From Sphingomonas sp. J315 (GTDB lineage Bacteria > Pseudomonadota > Alphaproteobacteria > Sphingomonadales > Sphingomonadaceae), in the NCBI RefSeq assembly GCF_024666595.1, contig NZ_CP088296.1, positions 2,532,501 to 2,596,500 of the forward strand: DNA of 64,000 nt, in the 5' to 3' direction. The notes under the pieces are model-generated. The model had not been told where the DNA came from, ran no database searches, and saw nothing but the letters and a program-made list of their open reading frames with translations. Positions 40,066-50,063 of the stretch are shown here, in pieces; within the stretch, counting starts at the first letter, position 1, and the number at the start of each line of letters is the position of its first letter. The position numbers and the translations under genes were made by a program.

Positions 40066-40485
40066 TCAATTCGGATATTTCGCGTTCATATAGGCGAGCG
40101 CGTCGCGGGTGATCTCCTCCAGCACGGTCATGTCCACGTCGGCCAGCTTCTTGATGTAGAGGCACGACTTGCCGGTCTTGTGCTTGCCCAGCCGCGCCAG
40201 CTTCTCCGGCTGGCCGGGGTCTTCGGTCAGGACATAGAGCACCAGTTCCGCCTTGCGCGGCGAAAAGCCGAGTCGGCACATGTCGCCCTCGTGCCCGCTG
40301 TCATATTTATAGTGATAGCTGCCGAAGCCGATGATCGACGGTCCCCACATCTTCGGCGACTCGCCGGTGATCCGTTCGAACATCGCGCAGACGGTCTTTG
40401 CGTCGTCACGGCGGATGGGATTGTCGACCGCGTCGAGATATGCGCCGACATCGACGGGGGTGGGCTTGGTCTTGATCTCGGCCAC
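40066..40485 (-). CDS. DUF1801 domain-containing protein
   Basis: 139 residues from a GTG at 40485 preceded by GCGAGG; no suitable in-frame ATG exists. The family pattern is KMWGPSIIGFGSYHYKYDSGHEGDMCRLGFSPRK split over two strands, then YVLTEDPGQPEKLARLGKHKTGKSCLYIKKL. Small cytoplasmic protein of unknown function (YdhG-like fold). Isolated, divergent from the MATE gene. Confidence 0.85.
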   Translation of the reverse strand: MAEIKTKPTPVDVGAYLDAVDNPIRRDDAKTVCAMFERITGESPKMWGPSIIGFGSYHYKYDSGHEGDMCRLGFSPRKAELVLYVLTEDPGQPEKLARLGKHKTGKSCLYIKKLADVDMTVLEEITRDALAYMNAKYPN

Positions 40486-40533
40486 GGCATGACCTCGCTG
40501 GATTTTCCGCCAGTCTAGCCGCAAGGGGCGGCG

Positions 40534-41861
40534 ATGCAATCGGCCCCGCTCACCCGCCGTTCGATTCTGGCGCAGGCCTGGCCGATCATGCTGGGGCAGA
40601 CGACGGTGCCGCTGGTCGGGCTGGTCGATACCGCCGTGATCGGATGGACCGGCGATGCCGCCGCGCTGGCCGGGGTGGCGCTGGGGACGGCGATCATCAG
40701 CTTCATATTCTGGGCGTTCGGCTTCCTGCGCATGGGGATGACGGGCCTGACCGCGCAGGCGCATGGCCGGCGCGCGCGGGCGGAAGTCGATGGCCTGCTG
40801 GTGCGCGGGGTCGCGGCGGGGCTGGGGATAGGTGCGGTGCTGGTGGCGCTCCAGATTCTGCTGGTCCCGGCGGCGTTCGCGTTGCTGGCCGGGGGTGGGG
40901 CGCTCGACGCGGCGGCGCGGGAGTTCGTCACGGCGCGCTTCCTCGGCGCCCCCGCCGCGCTCGGCTTCTACGCGATCAATGGCTGGCTCTACGGCCTGGG
41001 CCGCACGCGCGAGACGCTGGCGCTCCAGATCCTCGTCAACCTCGTCAACGGAGTGCTGGATGTCCTGTTCGTCTGGCAGTTCGACATGGGAGCGCGCGGC
41101 GTGGGGCTGGGCACCGCGATCGCCGAATGGGTCGGGCTGATCGCCGGGATCGTGCTGGTCGTGCGGATGGCCGGCCCGCGCGCCCTGCTCGCCCAGCGCG
41201 CCGGATTCTTCCATGGCGAAGCGTGGAAAAAGCTCTTCGCGGTCAACGCCGACATCATGGTGCGTACGATCGCGCTGCTCGCGCTGTTCCTGTGGCTCGC
41301 CAATGCCGGGGCGCGGCTCGGCACCGTCCCGCTCGCTGCGAACCATGTGCTGATGCAGCTGGTCAGCATTTTCGCCTTCGTCCTCGACGGCTTCGCCTTC
41401 ACCGCCGAATCGCGGGTCGGGCAGGCGGTGGGGAGGGGGTCACGCAGCGACCTGAGGCGCGCGATCCGGCTGACGGGGGAGTTTTCGGTCGGCTTCGGCC
41501 TGTTCGCGACACTGGCCGCGTTGCTGTTCGGCGGCGCGCTGATCGACCTGCTGACCACCAATGTCGAGGTGCGCGAGGCCGCCCGCGCCGTCCTTCCGCT
41601 CGCCGCGCTGGCCGCGATCGTCGGGGTTCCGGCATGGCTGCTCGACGGCGTGTTCATCGGTGCGACGCAGGGGCGAGCGCTGCGCAACGCCGCGATCCTC
41701 GCCACGACCTTCTACATCGCCACCGACCTGTTGCTGCGCCCGCTCGGCGCGACCGGCCTGTGGCTGGCGCTGCTGGCGAGCTACTTTTTCCGCGCCGGGT
41801 TGCTCGCGATCCATCTGCCCCGGCTGTTCGCCACGGTTGCGGAACCCGCCCCCGGGCCTAG
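40534..41861 (+). CDS. MATE family efflux transporter (stop codon lost to a likely indel)
   Basis: Twelve-helix Na+ or H+/drug antiporter of the DinF-like MATE group ([24 protein letters not shown]; two six-helix halves). As written the frame runs straight into argG with no stop. Adding one C to CCCCC (41849-41853) gives ...EPAPRA-stop at TAG 41859-41861 and a 442-residue protein of normal length. It ends 34 bases before the argG ATG. A true MATE-ArgG fusion would place a soluble enzyme on a transporter tail with no precedent that I know. Confidence 0.88.
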
Positions 41862-41895
41862 AGGCGCACCCGAACTTCCCTCTGGAGCAACAGCA

Positions 41896-43113
41896 ATGGC
41901 CGACAAGATCAATCGCGTGGTTCTCGCCTATTCGGGCGGTCTCGACACCAGCGTGATCCTGAAATGGCTGCAGCAGGAATATCAGTGCGAGGTGGTGACC
42001 TTCACCGCCGATCTGGGGCAAGGCGAAGAGCTGGAGCCCGCGCGGCAAAAGGCGCTGAATGCCGGGGTGAAGCCCGAGCACATCTATATCGATGATCTGC
42101 GCGAGGAGTTCGTCCGCGATTTCGTGTTCCCGATGATGCGCGCCAATGCGCTGTATGAGGGGCTGTACCTGCTCGGCACGTCGATCGCGCGCCCGCTGAT
42201 CTCCAAGCGGCTGATCGAGATCGCCAAGGAAGTGAATGCCGATGCGGTCAGCCATGGCGCGACCGGCAAGGGCAATGATCAGGTCCGTTTCGAACTGTCG
42301 GCCTATGCGCTCAACCCGGATATCAAGGTCATCGCACCGTGGCGTGAATGGGACCTGACCAGCCGCACCAAGCTGATCGAGTTCGCCGAACAGCACCAGA
42401 TTGCTGTGAGCAAGGACAAGCGCGGCGAAGCGCCGTTCTCGACCGACGCGAACCTGCTGCACACCTCGTCCGAGGGCAAGGTGCTCGAGGATCCGTGGGA
42501 TGAAACCCCCGACTATGTCTATTCGCGCACGGTGAACCCGGAGGACGCGCCGGACACGCCCGAATATATCACGATCGATTTCGAGAAGGGCGATGGCATC
42601 GCGCTCAACGGCGTGGCGATGTCGCCCGCGACGCTGCTGGCGGCGCTCAACGATCTGGGGCGCAAGCATGGCATCGGCCGGCTCGATCTGGTCGAAAACC
42701 GCTTCGTCGGCATGAAGTCGCGCGGCATGTACGAGACGCCGGGCGGCACCATCTATCACCTCGCGCATCGCGGGATCGAGAGCATCACGCTCGACCGCGG
42801 CGCCGCACACCTCAAGGACGAATGGGCGCCGCGCTATGCCGAGATGATCTATAACGGCTTCTGGTTCGCGCCCGAGCGCGAGATGATGCAGGCGGCGATC
42901 GACTATTCGCAGCAAAAGGTCGCCGGGACCGTGCGGCTGAAGCTCTACAAGGGTGGCGTCTATGTCGTCGGGCGCAAGTCGCCTTACTCGCTCTACAGCG
43001 AAAAGGTCGTGACGTTCGAGGACGACCAGGGCGCCTATGACCAGCGGGACGCGGCGGGGTTCATCAAGCTCAACGCGCTGCGGCTGCGGTTGCTGGGGCG
43101 GCGGGGGCAGTAA
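41896..43113 (+). CDS. argG: argininosuccinate synthase
   Basis: ATP-dependent condensation of citrulline and aspartate in arginine synthesis. The 405-residue protein starts [20 protein letters not shown], with the N-type ATP pyrophosphatase loop SGGLDTS. It also shows [16 protein letters not shown] and the C-terminal [23 protein letters not shown] 41896 has TCTGGAG 9-10 bases upstream and matches the family start. Possibly co-transcribed with MATE. Its 3' end overlaps the convergent phosphoesterase gene by 44 bases. Confidence 0.97.
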   Translation: MADKINRVVLAYSGGLDTSVILKWLQQEYQCEVVTFTADLGQGEELEPARQKALNAGVKPEHIYIDDLREEFVRDFVFPMMRANALYEGLYLLGTSIARPLISKRLIEIAKEVNADAVSHGATGKGNDQVRFELSAYALNPDIKVIAPWREWDLTSRTKLIEFAEQHQIAVSKDKRGEAPFSTDANLLHTSSEGKVLEDPWDETPDYVYSRTVNPEDAPDTPEYITIDFEKGDGIALNGVAMSPATLLAALNDLGRKHGIGRLDLVENRFVGMKSRGMYETPGGTIYHLAHRGIESITLDRGAAHLKDEWAPRYAEMIYNGFWFAPEREMMQAAIDYSQQKVAGTVRLKLYKGGVYVVGRKSPYSLYSEKVVTFEDDQGAYDQRDAAGFIKLNALRLRLLGRRGQ

Positions 43114-43917
43114 GCTCGATCAACCACAGGTCGGGCGGGGCGCCGATGCGGATCGGCAATACGCTGGTCCCAAGCCCCGCGCCGACCACGATGGTTCGCG
43201 CGCCCTCCCGGATCAGCCCGCAGGCGAAGCGATCTCCATAGCGCGACATCGTCGCCGGTCGCCCGATCAGCGGGAGCGCGACCTGGCCACAATGCGTGTG
43301 CCCGGCGAGCACCAGCCCGAAGCGCTCGGGTAGGTCCGGGACGATATCGGGCGAATGGCTGAGCGTGACCACCGGTCCCGTGAGCGGCGCGACGGCGCGG
43401 ATCAGCGCCGCCGGATCGGCGCGGCCGGTGAAGTCGTCGTCCGCCCCGGCGAGGATCAGCCCGGCTCGGCGGGTGACGCTGTTGCTCAACACGGTGACCC
43501 GGTTCGCCTCCAGCGCGCGACGCATCCCGGCGGTGTTGCGCCAATGATCGTGATTGCCGAGCACCGCGACGACGCCATGCCGCGCGCGCAGCCCGCCAAG
43601 TGGGGCGACGGCCTCAGTCTCCGCATAGCGGTGCGTCGACACCCGTTTGTCGCTCACCAGATCGCCCGCAATCAGCACCAGGTCGGGCCTGAGCGCGTTT
43701 ACCTGAGTCACGATCCGGGCGAGCCGTTCGGGCGGCATGTCGGGTCCCGCGACATGCAGGTCGCTGAGCAGCGCGACGCGGAGCGGCGGCTGGCCCTTCG
43801 GCCAGTCCGCCATCGCGATGGTCGCGGTGCGCACGGTGGGATCGCGCAGCGCCCCCAATAGCCATAGCCGGCCAATGCGAGGCCGAGGAGCAGGCCGATC
43901 AGGAGGATGCGTTTCAT
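43070..43917 (-). CDS. metallophosphoesterase, YkuE/calcineurin-like (frameshifted near 43852-43856)
   Basis: Starts with a signal anchor ([22 protein letters not shown], split here for length: hydrophobic core about 4-19). After the break it has the metal motifs [33 protein letters not shown] and [10 protein letters not shown], all five calcineurin-type blocks. A run of five C on the plus strand breaks the frame; six restores [11 protein letters not shown]. About 282 residues, inner-membrane anchored, facing the periplasm or cytoplasm. Relatives (YkuE, YaeI) may act on UDP-sugar lipids or cell-envelope phosphates. Substrate unknown here. Confidence 0.85.
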
Positions 43918-43994
43918 TCCGCCAGCCTAACGGTAGGGCTCGGGTGCGCAATCGCGCTCGACGAACGTTAACCGGGATGGGATAGCGAAGCGTC

Positions 43995-45674
43995 ATGGGG
44001 GCGGGGCGATCGATAGTCTGGCGTGACAACGCGGTGGCGGCTGGGCTGGCGGCCCTGCTCGCACTCGTTTGGGCATGGCGCGATTGGGCGGCGCTGTCGG
44101 CGTTGCAGTTGCCCGATACCGACGATGTGATGCGGTTGCAGCAGATCCGCGACTGGCTGGCAGGGCAGGGGTGGAACGACCTTGCCCAGCATCGGCTCGG
44201 CCCCGAGGGGCTGGAAATGCACTGGTCGCGGCTGCCCGATCTGGTGCCGGGGGCGATCGTCGCATTGCTGACCCCGTTGCTGGGGGCGCATGGGGCGGAG
44301 CTGGTCGCGGTGATGCTGTCGCCGATGCTGCTGTTTGCAGCCGCGCTGATGCTGATTGCGTCGATCGCGCGACGGCTGGAGGTTTCAGCACCGGTGGCGG
44401 TGGTGGTCGCCGCGCTGGCCTACCCCGCCAGTGCGCTGTTCCTGCCCGGCCGCATCGACCATCACGGGGTGCAGCTGGTGCTGGTGCTCATCCTCGTCCG
44501 CGCGCTGATCTGCCCGGGCGGGTGGCGCAGCGGCGTTTCGGCGGGCGTGGCGAGCGTCGCCTCGCTGGTGGTGGGGATGGAGACGGCGCCCTTCCTTGGG
44601 CTCGGCGGCGGAGTGCTGGTGTTGCGCTGGGCGGTCGCGGGGGAGGGGGAGCGGCCTCGGCTGCTCGGTTATGGCGTGGCGCTGGTTGCGGGTCTCGGCA
44701 TCGCCGCGCTGTTGTTCCGCACGAGCGGGTGGAACGTCGCCAGCTGTGATGCCTTTGCCGCACCGCTGTGGCGCGCCGCGCAAGTGGCCGCGCTTGTGCC
44801 GCCCGGGCTGGCATTGGCCGGAAGCCGCCTTGTGGCGCCACGCGCACGGGTGGGCGCGGCGATCCTGCTCGGCGGTGTCGCGGCCGCCGTCGCGCTTGCT
44901 CTCTCTCCGGCCTGTCTGTCCCCCTATGGCGGGGTCGATCCGTTGCTTGAGCGACTGTGGCTGGCGCGGGTGGCGGAGGCACAGCCCTTGTTCGTCGCGC
45001 CGCTGGATCGTGCCATCGGCTATGTCGGGCTGGCGCTGGTCGGGCTTGGCGCGACGGCGTGGCAGTGGCGGCAGTCGCGCGCGGTGGAATGGGCGGTACT
45101 GGCCGCGTTCCATCTGGCGGCGCTGGCGTTGGCATTGGTCCAGCTACGCGGAATTTATGCGGGGACCTTGCTCGCCGCACCGGCGCTGGCCGCGCTGATC
45201 GCCGAGGCACGGCAACGCGGGCCGCTGGTGCTTGCCGCCGCATGGATCGCGTCGGCGGGGTTGGTCTATCCCGCGCTGGGAGGTCTTGCTGCGCCCAAGC
45301 CGGAAGCGGCGCAGTGCGACGGCGGGGCTGTGCTCGCGCAACTCGCGGCGCAACCCGCCGGGACGGTCGCCGCGCCGATCGATCTGGGTGCCTATGCGCT
45401 GGCCGAGACGCGCCACCGCATCCTCGCCGCACCGTACCACCGCAATGCCGAAGGCAACCTCGCCGTCTATCGGCTGGTTGATTTGCCGGTCGCGCGGGCA
45501 CAGGCCGAGGCGGGGCGGCTTCGGATCGACTATCTCGCCGACTGCGGCGGTGCGTGGGACGAGCTGGGCGCCCCGCCCGCCGGATCGCTGCGCGCCGCGT
45601 TGCGGGCAGGGACGCCACCGGAGTGGCTGACCCCGGTTGCGGCGGGCGCGAGCGTCTATCGGGTGGCGCGATGA
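43995..45674 (+). CDS. polytopic GT-C-like membrane protein, STT3-like motifs
   Basis: 559 residues with about 11-13 hydrophobic helices and a C-terminal soluble part (about 440-559). An acidic pair at D41-T-D-D44 follows helix 1, RIDHHGVQ has D155-H156-H157, and E196 sits in VGMETAPF. A luminal Asp pair plus a DHH segment is reminiscent of STT3/GT66 and other GT-C transferases that use polyprenyl-phosphate donors. I do not recognise the exact family. Its stop overlaps the next ATG (ATGA). Probably a glycosyl or oligosaccharide transferase acting on the periplasmic face (inference). Confidence 0.7.
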   Translation: MGAGRSIVWRDNAVAAGLAALLALVWAWRDWAALSALQLPDTDDVMRLQQIRDWLAGQGWNDLAQHRLGPEGLEMHWSRLPDLVPGAIVALLTPLLGAHGAELVAVMLSPMLLFAAALMLIASIARRLEVSAPVAVVVAALAYPASALFLPGRIDHHGVQLVLVLILVRALICPGGWRSGVSAGVASVASLVVGMETAPFLGLGGGVLVLRWAVAGEGERPRLLGYGVALVAGLGIAALLFRTSGWNVASCDAFAAPLWRAAQVAALVPPGLALAGSRLVAPRARVGAAILLGGVAAAVALALSPACLSPYGGVDPLLERLWLARVAEAQPLFVAPLDRAIGYVGLALVGLGATAWQWRQSRAVEWAVLAAFHLAALALALVQLRGIYAGTLLAAPALAALIAEARQRGPLVLAAAWIASAGLVYPALGGLAAPKPEAAQCDGGAVLAQLAAQPAGTVAAPIDLGAYALAETRHRILAAPYHRNAEGNLAVYRLVDLPVARAQAEAGRLRIDYLADCGGAWDELGAPPAGSLRAALRAGTPPEWLTPVAAGASVYRVAR

Positions 45675-47204
45675 GCGGGCGCTGGTGGGAAAGCCGGTGG
45701 TTCTTCGCCTCCGCGCTGCTGCTCGCGGCGCTCCCATTACTGTGGCCCGCTGTGCCGCCGCTCACCGATCTGCCCGGCCATATCGGACGGTACCGCGTGA
45801 TGCTGGGCGATGAGGCGACGCTTCTCGATCGCTATTACAGCTTCGAATGGCGGCTGGTCGGCAATCTCGGCGTCGATCTGTTGGTGGCCGCGCTCGGCCC
45901 CATCATCGGGCTGGAACCTGCGGTCAAGCTGGTGGTGATCGCGATCCCCGTGCTGACGACCGGGGCGTTGCTGTGGCTCAGCCGCGAGTTGACCGGGCGG
46001 GTCAGTCCATGGGCGCTGTTCGCGCTGCCGCTGGCCTACAGCTATCCGTTTCAGTTCGGGTTCGTGAATTACTGCCTCGCCATGGCGCTTGCGCTCGGCG
46101 GCTGGGCGTTCTGGCTTAGGCTCGGACGCCTGAACCGGATCGGGCTGCGCACCGCGATCTTCATGCCCTTCGGACTGATCGTGTGGACGTGCCACGCGAT
46201 GGGCTGGGCGATGCTGGGCCTGTTCGTCGTCGCGGGCGAATGGGCGGCGCGGGCCAAGGACAGACCAATACTGCGCGCCGCGTTCGATGCCGCCATCGCC
46301 ACGGTCCCGCTCGCACCGCCGGTGCTGGCGATGCTGGTCTGGAGTGGCGGCGGGGGGCGCGGCGGAGACCGGGCGCTTCATCGACCTGGTCGCGAAGCTC
46401 AAGGGGCTGGGCAGCGTGCTGCGCGACCGCTGGATCTGGCTCGACCTGCCCGCCCTGCTGGTGGTCGTCGCCGCCGTCTATGCCGGTATCCGGGGACAGG
46501 CTGGGCGGATCGCGCCACAGGCGGCCGCCGCTGCCGCGCTGACCGCCCTCGCCTTTCTGCTGCTGCCCTTCACCCTGCTCGGATCGGCCTATGCCGATCT
46601 GCGTTTGCTCCCCTTCGCCTTCGCCGTGGCGCTCGCCGGGTTGAACCCGAAGGAGGGCGCACCGGTGCGTGCGATCGCTCTGGCAGGACTTGCCTTCTTC
46701 CTTGTCCGCACCCTCGCCACCGCCACCAGCTTCGCGCTATACGATGCCGACTGGCAGCGCGAACTCGTCGCGCTCGACCACCTCCCGCGTGGGGCGCGCG
46801 TCTTCGCACTGGTCGGGGACAGCTGCGACCAGCCCTGGGCGCACAGCCGCCGCACGCATTTGCCCGCCTTCGCCACCGCGCGCCGCGCCGCCTTCGCCAA
46901 TGATCAATGGCGGATGGAGGGGGCGCCGCTGTTGAGCGTCAAAGTTCCAGCGGGCTATTTCGCGCATGACCCGTCACAGATTTCGGTCGTACAGCCCTGT
47001 CCACACGATCCCAATCTGCTGCCCCGCGCCGATGCCTTGACGGACTTTCCGCACAACCTGTTCACGCATGTCTGGCTGATCGATGCGCCGATCCCGCCAC
47101 ATGCCGCCGCTGGCCTGACTCTCGTCTGGAAACAGGGCGGGTCGGCGCTCTATGCGGTCGACCGTTCGGCAAGCCGCTTGCCCGCAGGTGCTGCGCCGCA
47201 GTAA
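45671..47204 (+). CDS. polytopic membrane protein, paralogue A (frameshifted at 46352-46357)
   Basis: About 510 residues with some 10 helices and a C-terminal soluble domain. The N-terminal periplasmic loop has LPGHIGRYRV and YYSFEWRLVGNLGVDLL. The C-terminal domain has FANDQWRMEGAPLLSVKV and HDPSQISVVQPC. A run of six G breaks the frame; five restores WSGGGGAAETGRFIDLV. Shares these blocks with the next gene, so the two arose by duplication. I infer a GT-C-type glycosyltransferase or polymer-handling protein; no family name can be given safely. Confidence 0.75.
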
Positions 47205-47214
47205 AGGCGGTCGG

Positions 47215-48921
47215 ATGCAAGGGGGCATTCCGACAGAAACGCCGCAATGGTGGCAGACGCGCTGGTTCGTGCTGTTCGCGGCGTTCGCGGCGGCGATCCC
47301 GCTGTTGTGGCCGGATATCCCGCCGCAGGTCGACCTGCCCGGGCACATGGCGCGCTATCGCGTCCAGCTGAGCCATGCCGAGGTGCCCTGGCTCAACGAC
47401 TGGTACAAGTTCGAGTGGAGCCTCATCGGCAATCTCGGGCTCGATCTGCTGATCATACCGCTCGAGCCGATTTTCGGGCTGGAGCTGGCGGTCAAGCTGA
47501 TCGTCATCACGATTCCGGTGCTGACCGTCACCGGCCTGTTGTGGATCGCGCGCGAGGTGCATGGGCGCATCCCCGCGACCGCGTTGTTCGCGCTACCGTT
47601 GGCCTACAACTACGCCTTCCATTTCGGTTTTGCGAACTTCGCATTGTCGATGGCGCTGGCGCTCAACGCCTTTGCGCTGTGGCTGCGGTTGGCGCGGCTG
47701 GGCAAGATCCGGCTGCGCGCGGTGATCTTCGTGCCGATCGGCATGTTGATCTGGGTCACGCATACCTTTGGTTGGGGCACGCTGGGCGTGCTGTGCTTCG
47801 CCGCCGAGCTGATCCGCCAGCATGATATGCGTGGGCCGCGCACAGGGCCGTGGCACGCCAATTTCGTGCAAAGCTGGGTCGTGCCCTGGTTCATGGCGGG
47901 CATTCACTGCCTGTCGCTGATTCCCGCCGCAGTGCTGATGCTGATGTGGCGCAGCGCGGGGGATGTCAGCGGGGTCACCGGCGACTGGTTCAACTGGCGT
48001 GCGAAAATCTGGTGGGTGCTGATGGTCCTGCGCGACCGCTGGCAGCTGTTCGACATCGCCTGCCTCGGCGTGTTGTTCCTCGTCCTGCTCAAGGGGCTGC
48101 GCGATCCCAATATCGAATATTCGCGGCATCTCGGCATCTCCGCGCTGTTCCTGATCGCAGTGTTCATCCTGCTGCCCCGCGTGGTGTTCGGGTCGGCCTA
48201 TGCCGATATGCGGCTGGCACCGTACATGATCGCCATCGCGGTGATCGCGTTGCGGCCCAAGCCGGGGATGACGACCCAGGGCGCGAAGCTGTTGGCGATG
48301 GCCGGACTCGCCTTCTTCCTCGTCCGCATGGGTACGACGACGTGGAGCAACTATCTTTACGACAAGTCCTATGATCGTGAGCTCAAGGCGCTTGATCATG
48401 TGCCCGAAGGCGCGCGGCTGCTGAGCTTCGTCGGCGAGACTTGCTACAACGAATGGACGATGACGCGGCTCCAGCATCTGCCCGGCATGGCGATGGTGCG
48501 GAAGCTGGCATACACCAACGACCAATGGTCGATGGCGGGCGGGCAATTGCTCACGGTCCGCTACAAACAGGCGCGCGGGTTCAGCCATGACCCGTCACAG
48601 ATCGTCACCGACACCAAATGTCCGCGCGAGTGGTGGCGGCCGGTCGCGGTCAGCCTCGCGCGCTTCCCGCGCCATGCCTATGACTATCTGTGGGTGATCA
48701 GCCCGCCCAATTACGACAAGCGGCTTGAGGCGGGTTTGATCCCGGTCTGGCGCGACGGCAACAGCGCGCTGTTCAAGATCGATCATGGCACGCCCGCCGC
48801 GATCCTGAACCCGGAGGATCTCGGCCCCTATCGCGGCCATATCCAGAAAATGCGCGAGTTTCTCGAGCGCGACAAGCAGAAGCAGCTGGAGGCGTGGAAG
48901 GCGGCGAAAAAGGAAGCCTAA
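47215..48921 (+). CDS. polytopic membrane protein, paralogue B
   Basis: 568 residues, intact. It matches its upstream neighbour block by block: LPGHMARYRV (41-50), YKFEWSLIGNLGLDLLI, GSAYADMRLAPY, LAGMAFFLVR-like segments, YTNDQWSMAGGQLLTVRY and HDPSQIVTD. It adds a charged C-terminal helix (KMREFLERDKQKQLEAWK). Only ten bases separate it from paralogue A. A DxPGH-R loop after helix 1 would face the periplasm, as the first acidic loop of GT-C enzymes does, but the acidic dyad is reduced to one Asp (QVDLPGH). Confidence 0.78.
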   Translation: MQGGIPTETPQWWQTRWFVLFAAFAAAIPLLWPDIPPQVDLPGHMARYRVQLSHAEVPWLNDWYKFEWSLIGNLGLDLLIIPLEPIFGLELAVKLIVITIPVLTVTGLLWIAREVHGRIPATALFALPLAYNYAFHFGFANFALSMALALNAFALWLRLARLGKIRLRAVIFVPIGMLIWVTHTFGWGTLGVLCFAAELIRQHDMRGPRTGPWHANFVQSWVVPWFMAGIHCLSLIPAAVLMLMWRSAGDVSGVTGDWFNWRAKIWWVLMVLRDRWQLFDIACLGVLFLVLLKGLRDPNIEYSRHLGISALFLIAVFILLPRVVFGSAYADMRLAPYMIAIAVIALRPKPGMTTQGAKLLAMAGLAFFLVRMGTTTWSNYLYDKSYDRELKALDHVPEGARLLSFVGETCYNEWTMTRLQHLPGMAMVRKLAYTNDQWSMAGGQLLTVRYKQARGFSHDPSQIVTDTKCPREWWRPVAVSLARFPRHAYDYLWVISPPNYDKRLEAGLIPVWRDGNSALFKIDHGTPAAILNPEDLGPYRGHIQKMREFLERDKQKQLEAWKAAKKEA

Positions 48922-50054
48922 CCGCCCCGTTTGAACGGCGTCATTTCGCCCAGAAATTCCTGTTCCCGCGCCACCGCGTCGCGCTCGCGCACCAGATACT
49001 CCTCGATCGCGCGGCGGAAACCGGGGTCGGGGATATAGTGCGCCGACCAGGTCGTAACGGGTACATAGCCACGCGCCAGCTTGTGTTCGCCCTGCGCCCC
49101 CGCCTCGACTCGTGACAGGCCGCGCGCAATGGCCGCCTCGATCGCCTGATAATAGCAGAGCTCGAAGTGGAGGAACGGTACGTCCTCGACGCAGCCCCAG
49201 TACCGCCCGTACAGCGCATCGCCGCCGATCAGGTTGAGCGCGCCCGCGATCGGCCGCCCGTCGCGTTCGGCGAACATCAGCAGCACCCGATCGCCCATCG
49301 CCGCGCCCAGCATCGAGAAGAAGGGGCGGGTGAGATAGGGGCGGCCCCATTTGCGGCTGCCGGTGTCCTGATAGAAGGCCCAGAAGGCGTCCCAATGCGC
49401 CTCGGTGATCTCCCCGCCGGTCAGGTGGCGGATCGTCAGGCCATCCAGCGCCCGCTCACGTTCCTTGCGGATCGCCTTGCGCTTGCGTGAGGACAGCACG
49501 GCGAGGAAGGCGTCGAAATCCGCATAATCGCGATTGTGCCAGTGAAACTGCGTCCCCGCCCGGACCAGCCACCCGGCTTCCTCGAACAGCGGAAGCTGGC
49601 CCTCGTCGACAAAAGTGACGTGTGCCGACGACAGCCGGTTATTGTCGGTCAACGCGCGGATGCCCGCGATCAGCGCGGGGGCCAGCGCCGGATCGCGCAG
49701 CAACAAGCGCGGGCCCGGTACGGGGGTGAAGGGCACCGCGACCTGAATCTTGGGGTAATATTTGCCGCCTGCGCGCTCGTAGGCATCGGCCCAGGCGTGA
49801 TCGAACACATATTCGCCTTGGCTGTGGCTCTTGGCATAGGTCGGGGCGATGGCCGCGGGGACGCCGTCCGCGTCCTCGATCACGATCGGCAGCGCCTGCC
49901 ACCCCGCCGCGACCCCGACAGATTCCGATGCTTCCAAAGCCGACAGGAAAGCGTGCGACAGGAAGGGGTTGGTGCGACCCGTACAGGCGTCCCACTGCGT
50001 CGCCGGGATCGACGCGACTCCTTCGGCGATGCGGGCTGAAACAGTCTCTGGCAC
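48918..50054 (-). CDS. GNAT family N-acetyltransferase (COG3146, peptidogalycan-type)
   Basis: 378 residues of the DUF482/COG3146 type with a double-GNAT layout. Signatures are NPFLSHAFLSALE, YVFDHAWADAYERAGGKYYPKIQVAVPFTPVPGPRL in pieces, and RVEAGAQGEHKLARGYVP. FemAB-like proteins of this group are predicted to transfer aminoacyl or acyl groups to cell-wall or small-molecule amines. Convergent with paralogue B (4-base overlap) and not part of that operon. Confidence 0.88.
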   Translation of the reverse strand: MPETVSARIAEGVASIPATQWDACTGRTNPFLSHAFLSALEASESVGVAAGWQALPIVIEDADGVPAAIAPTYAKSHSQGEYVFDHAWADAYERAGGKYYPKIQVAVPFTPVPGPRLLLRDPALAPALIAGIRALTDNNRLSSAHVTFVDEGQLPLFEEAGWLVRAGTQFHWHNRDYADFDAFLAVLSSRKRKAIRKERERALDGLTIRHLTGGEITEAHWDAFWAFYQDTGSRKWGRPYLTRPFFSMLGAAMGDRVLLMFAERDGRPIAGALNLIGGDALYGRYWGCVEDVPFLHFELCYYQAIEAAIARGLSRVEAGAQGEHKLARGYVPVTTWSAHYIPDPGFRRAIEEYLVRERDAVAREQEFLGEMTPFKRGG

Positions 50055-50063
50055 GGGTCCGAT

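Noticed and set aside
40066..41346. A longer minus-strand frame (about 426 codons) extending the DUF1801 gene
   Set aside because: Only the last 139 codons match DUF1801. The rest lies antisense to MATE and has a Glu/Arg/Gln-rich shadow composition. A GTG at 40485 with GCGAGG is a better start.
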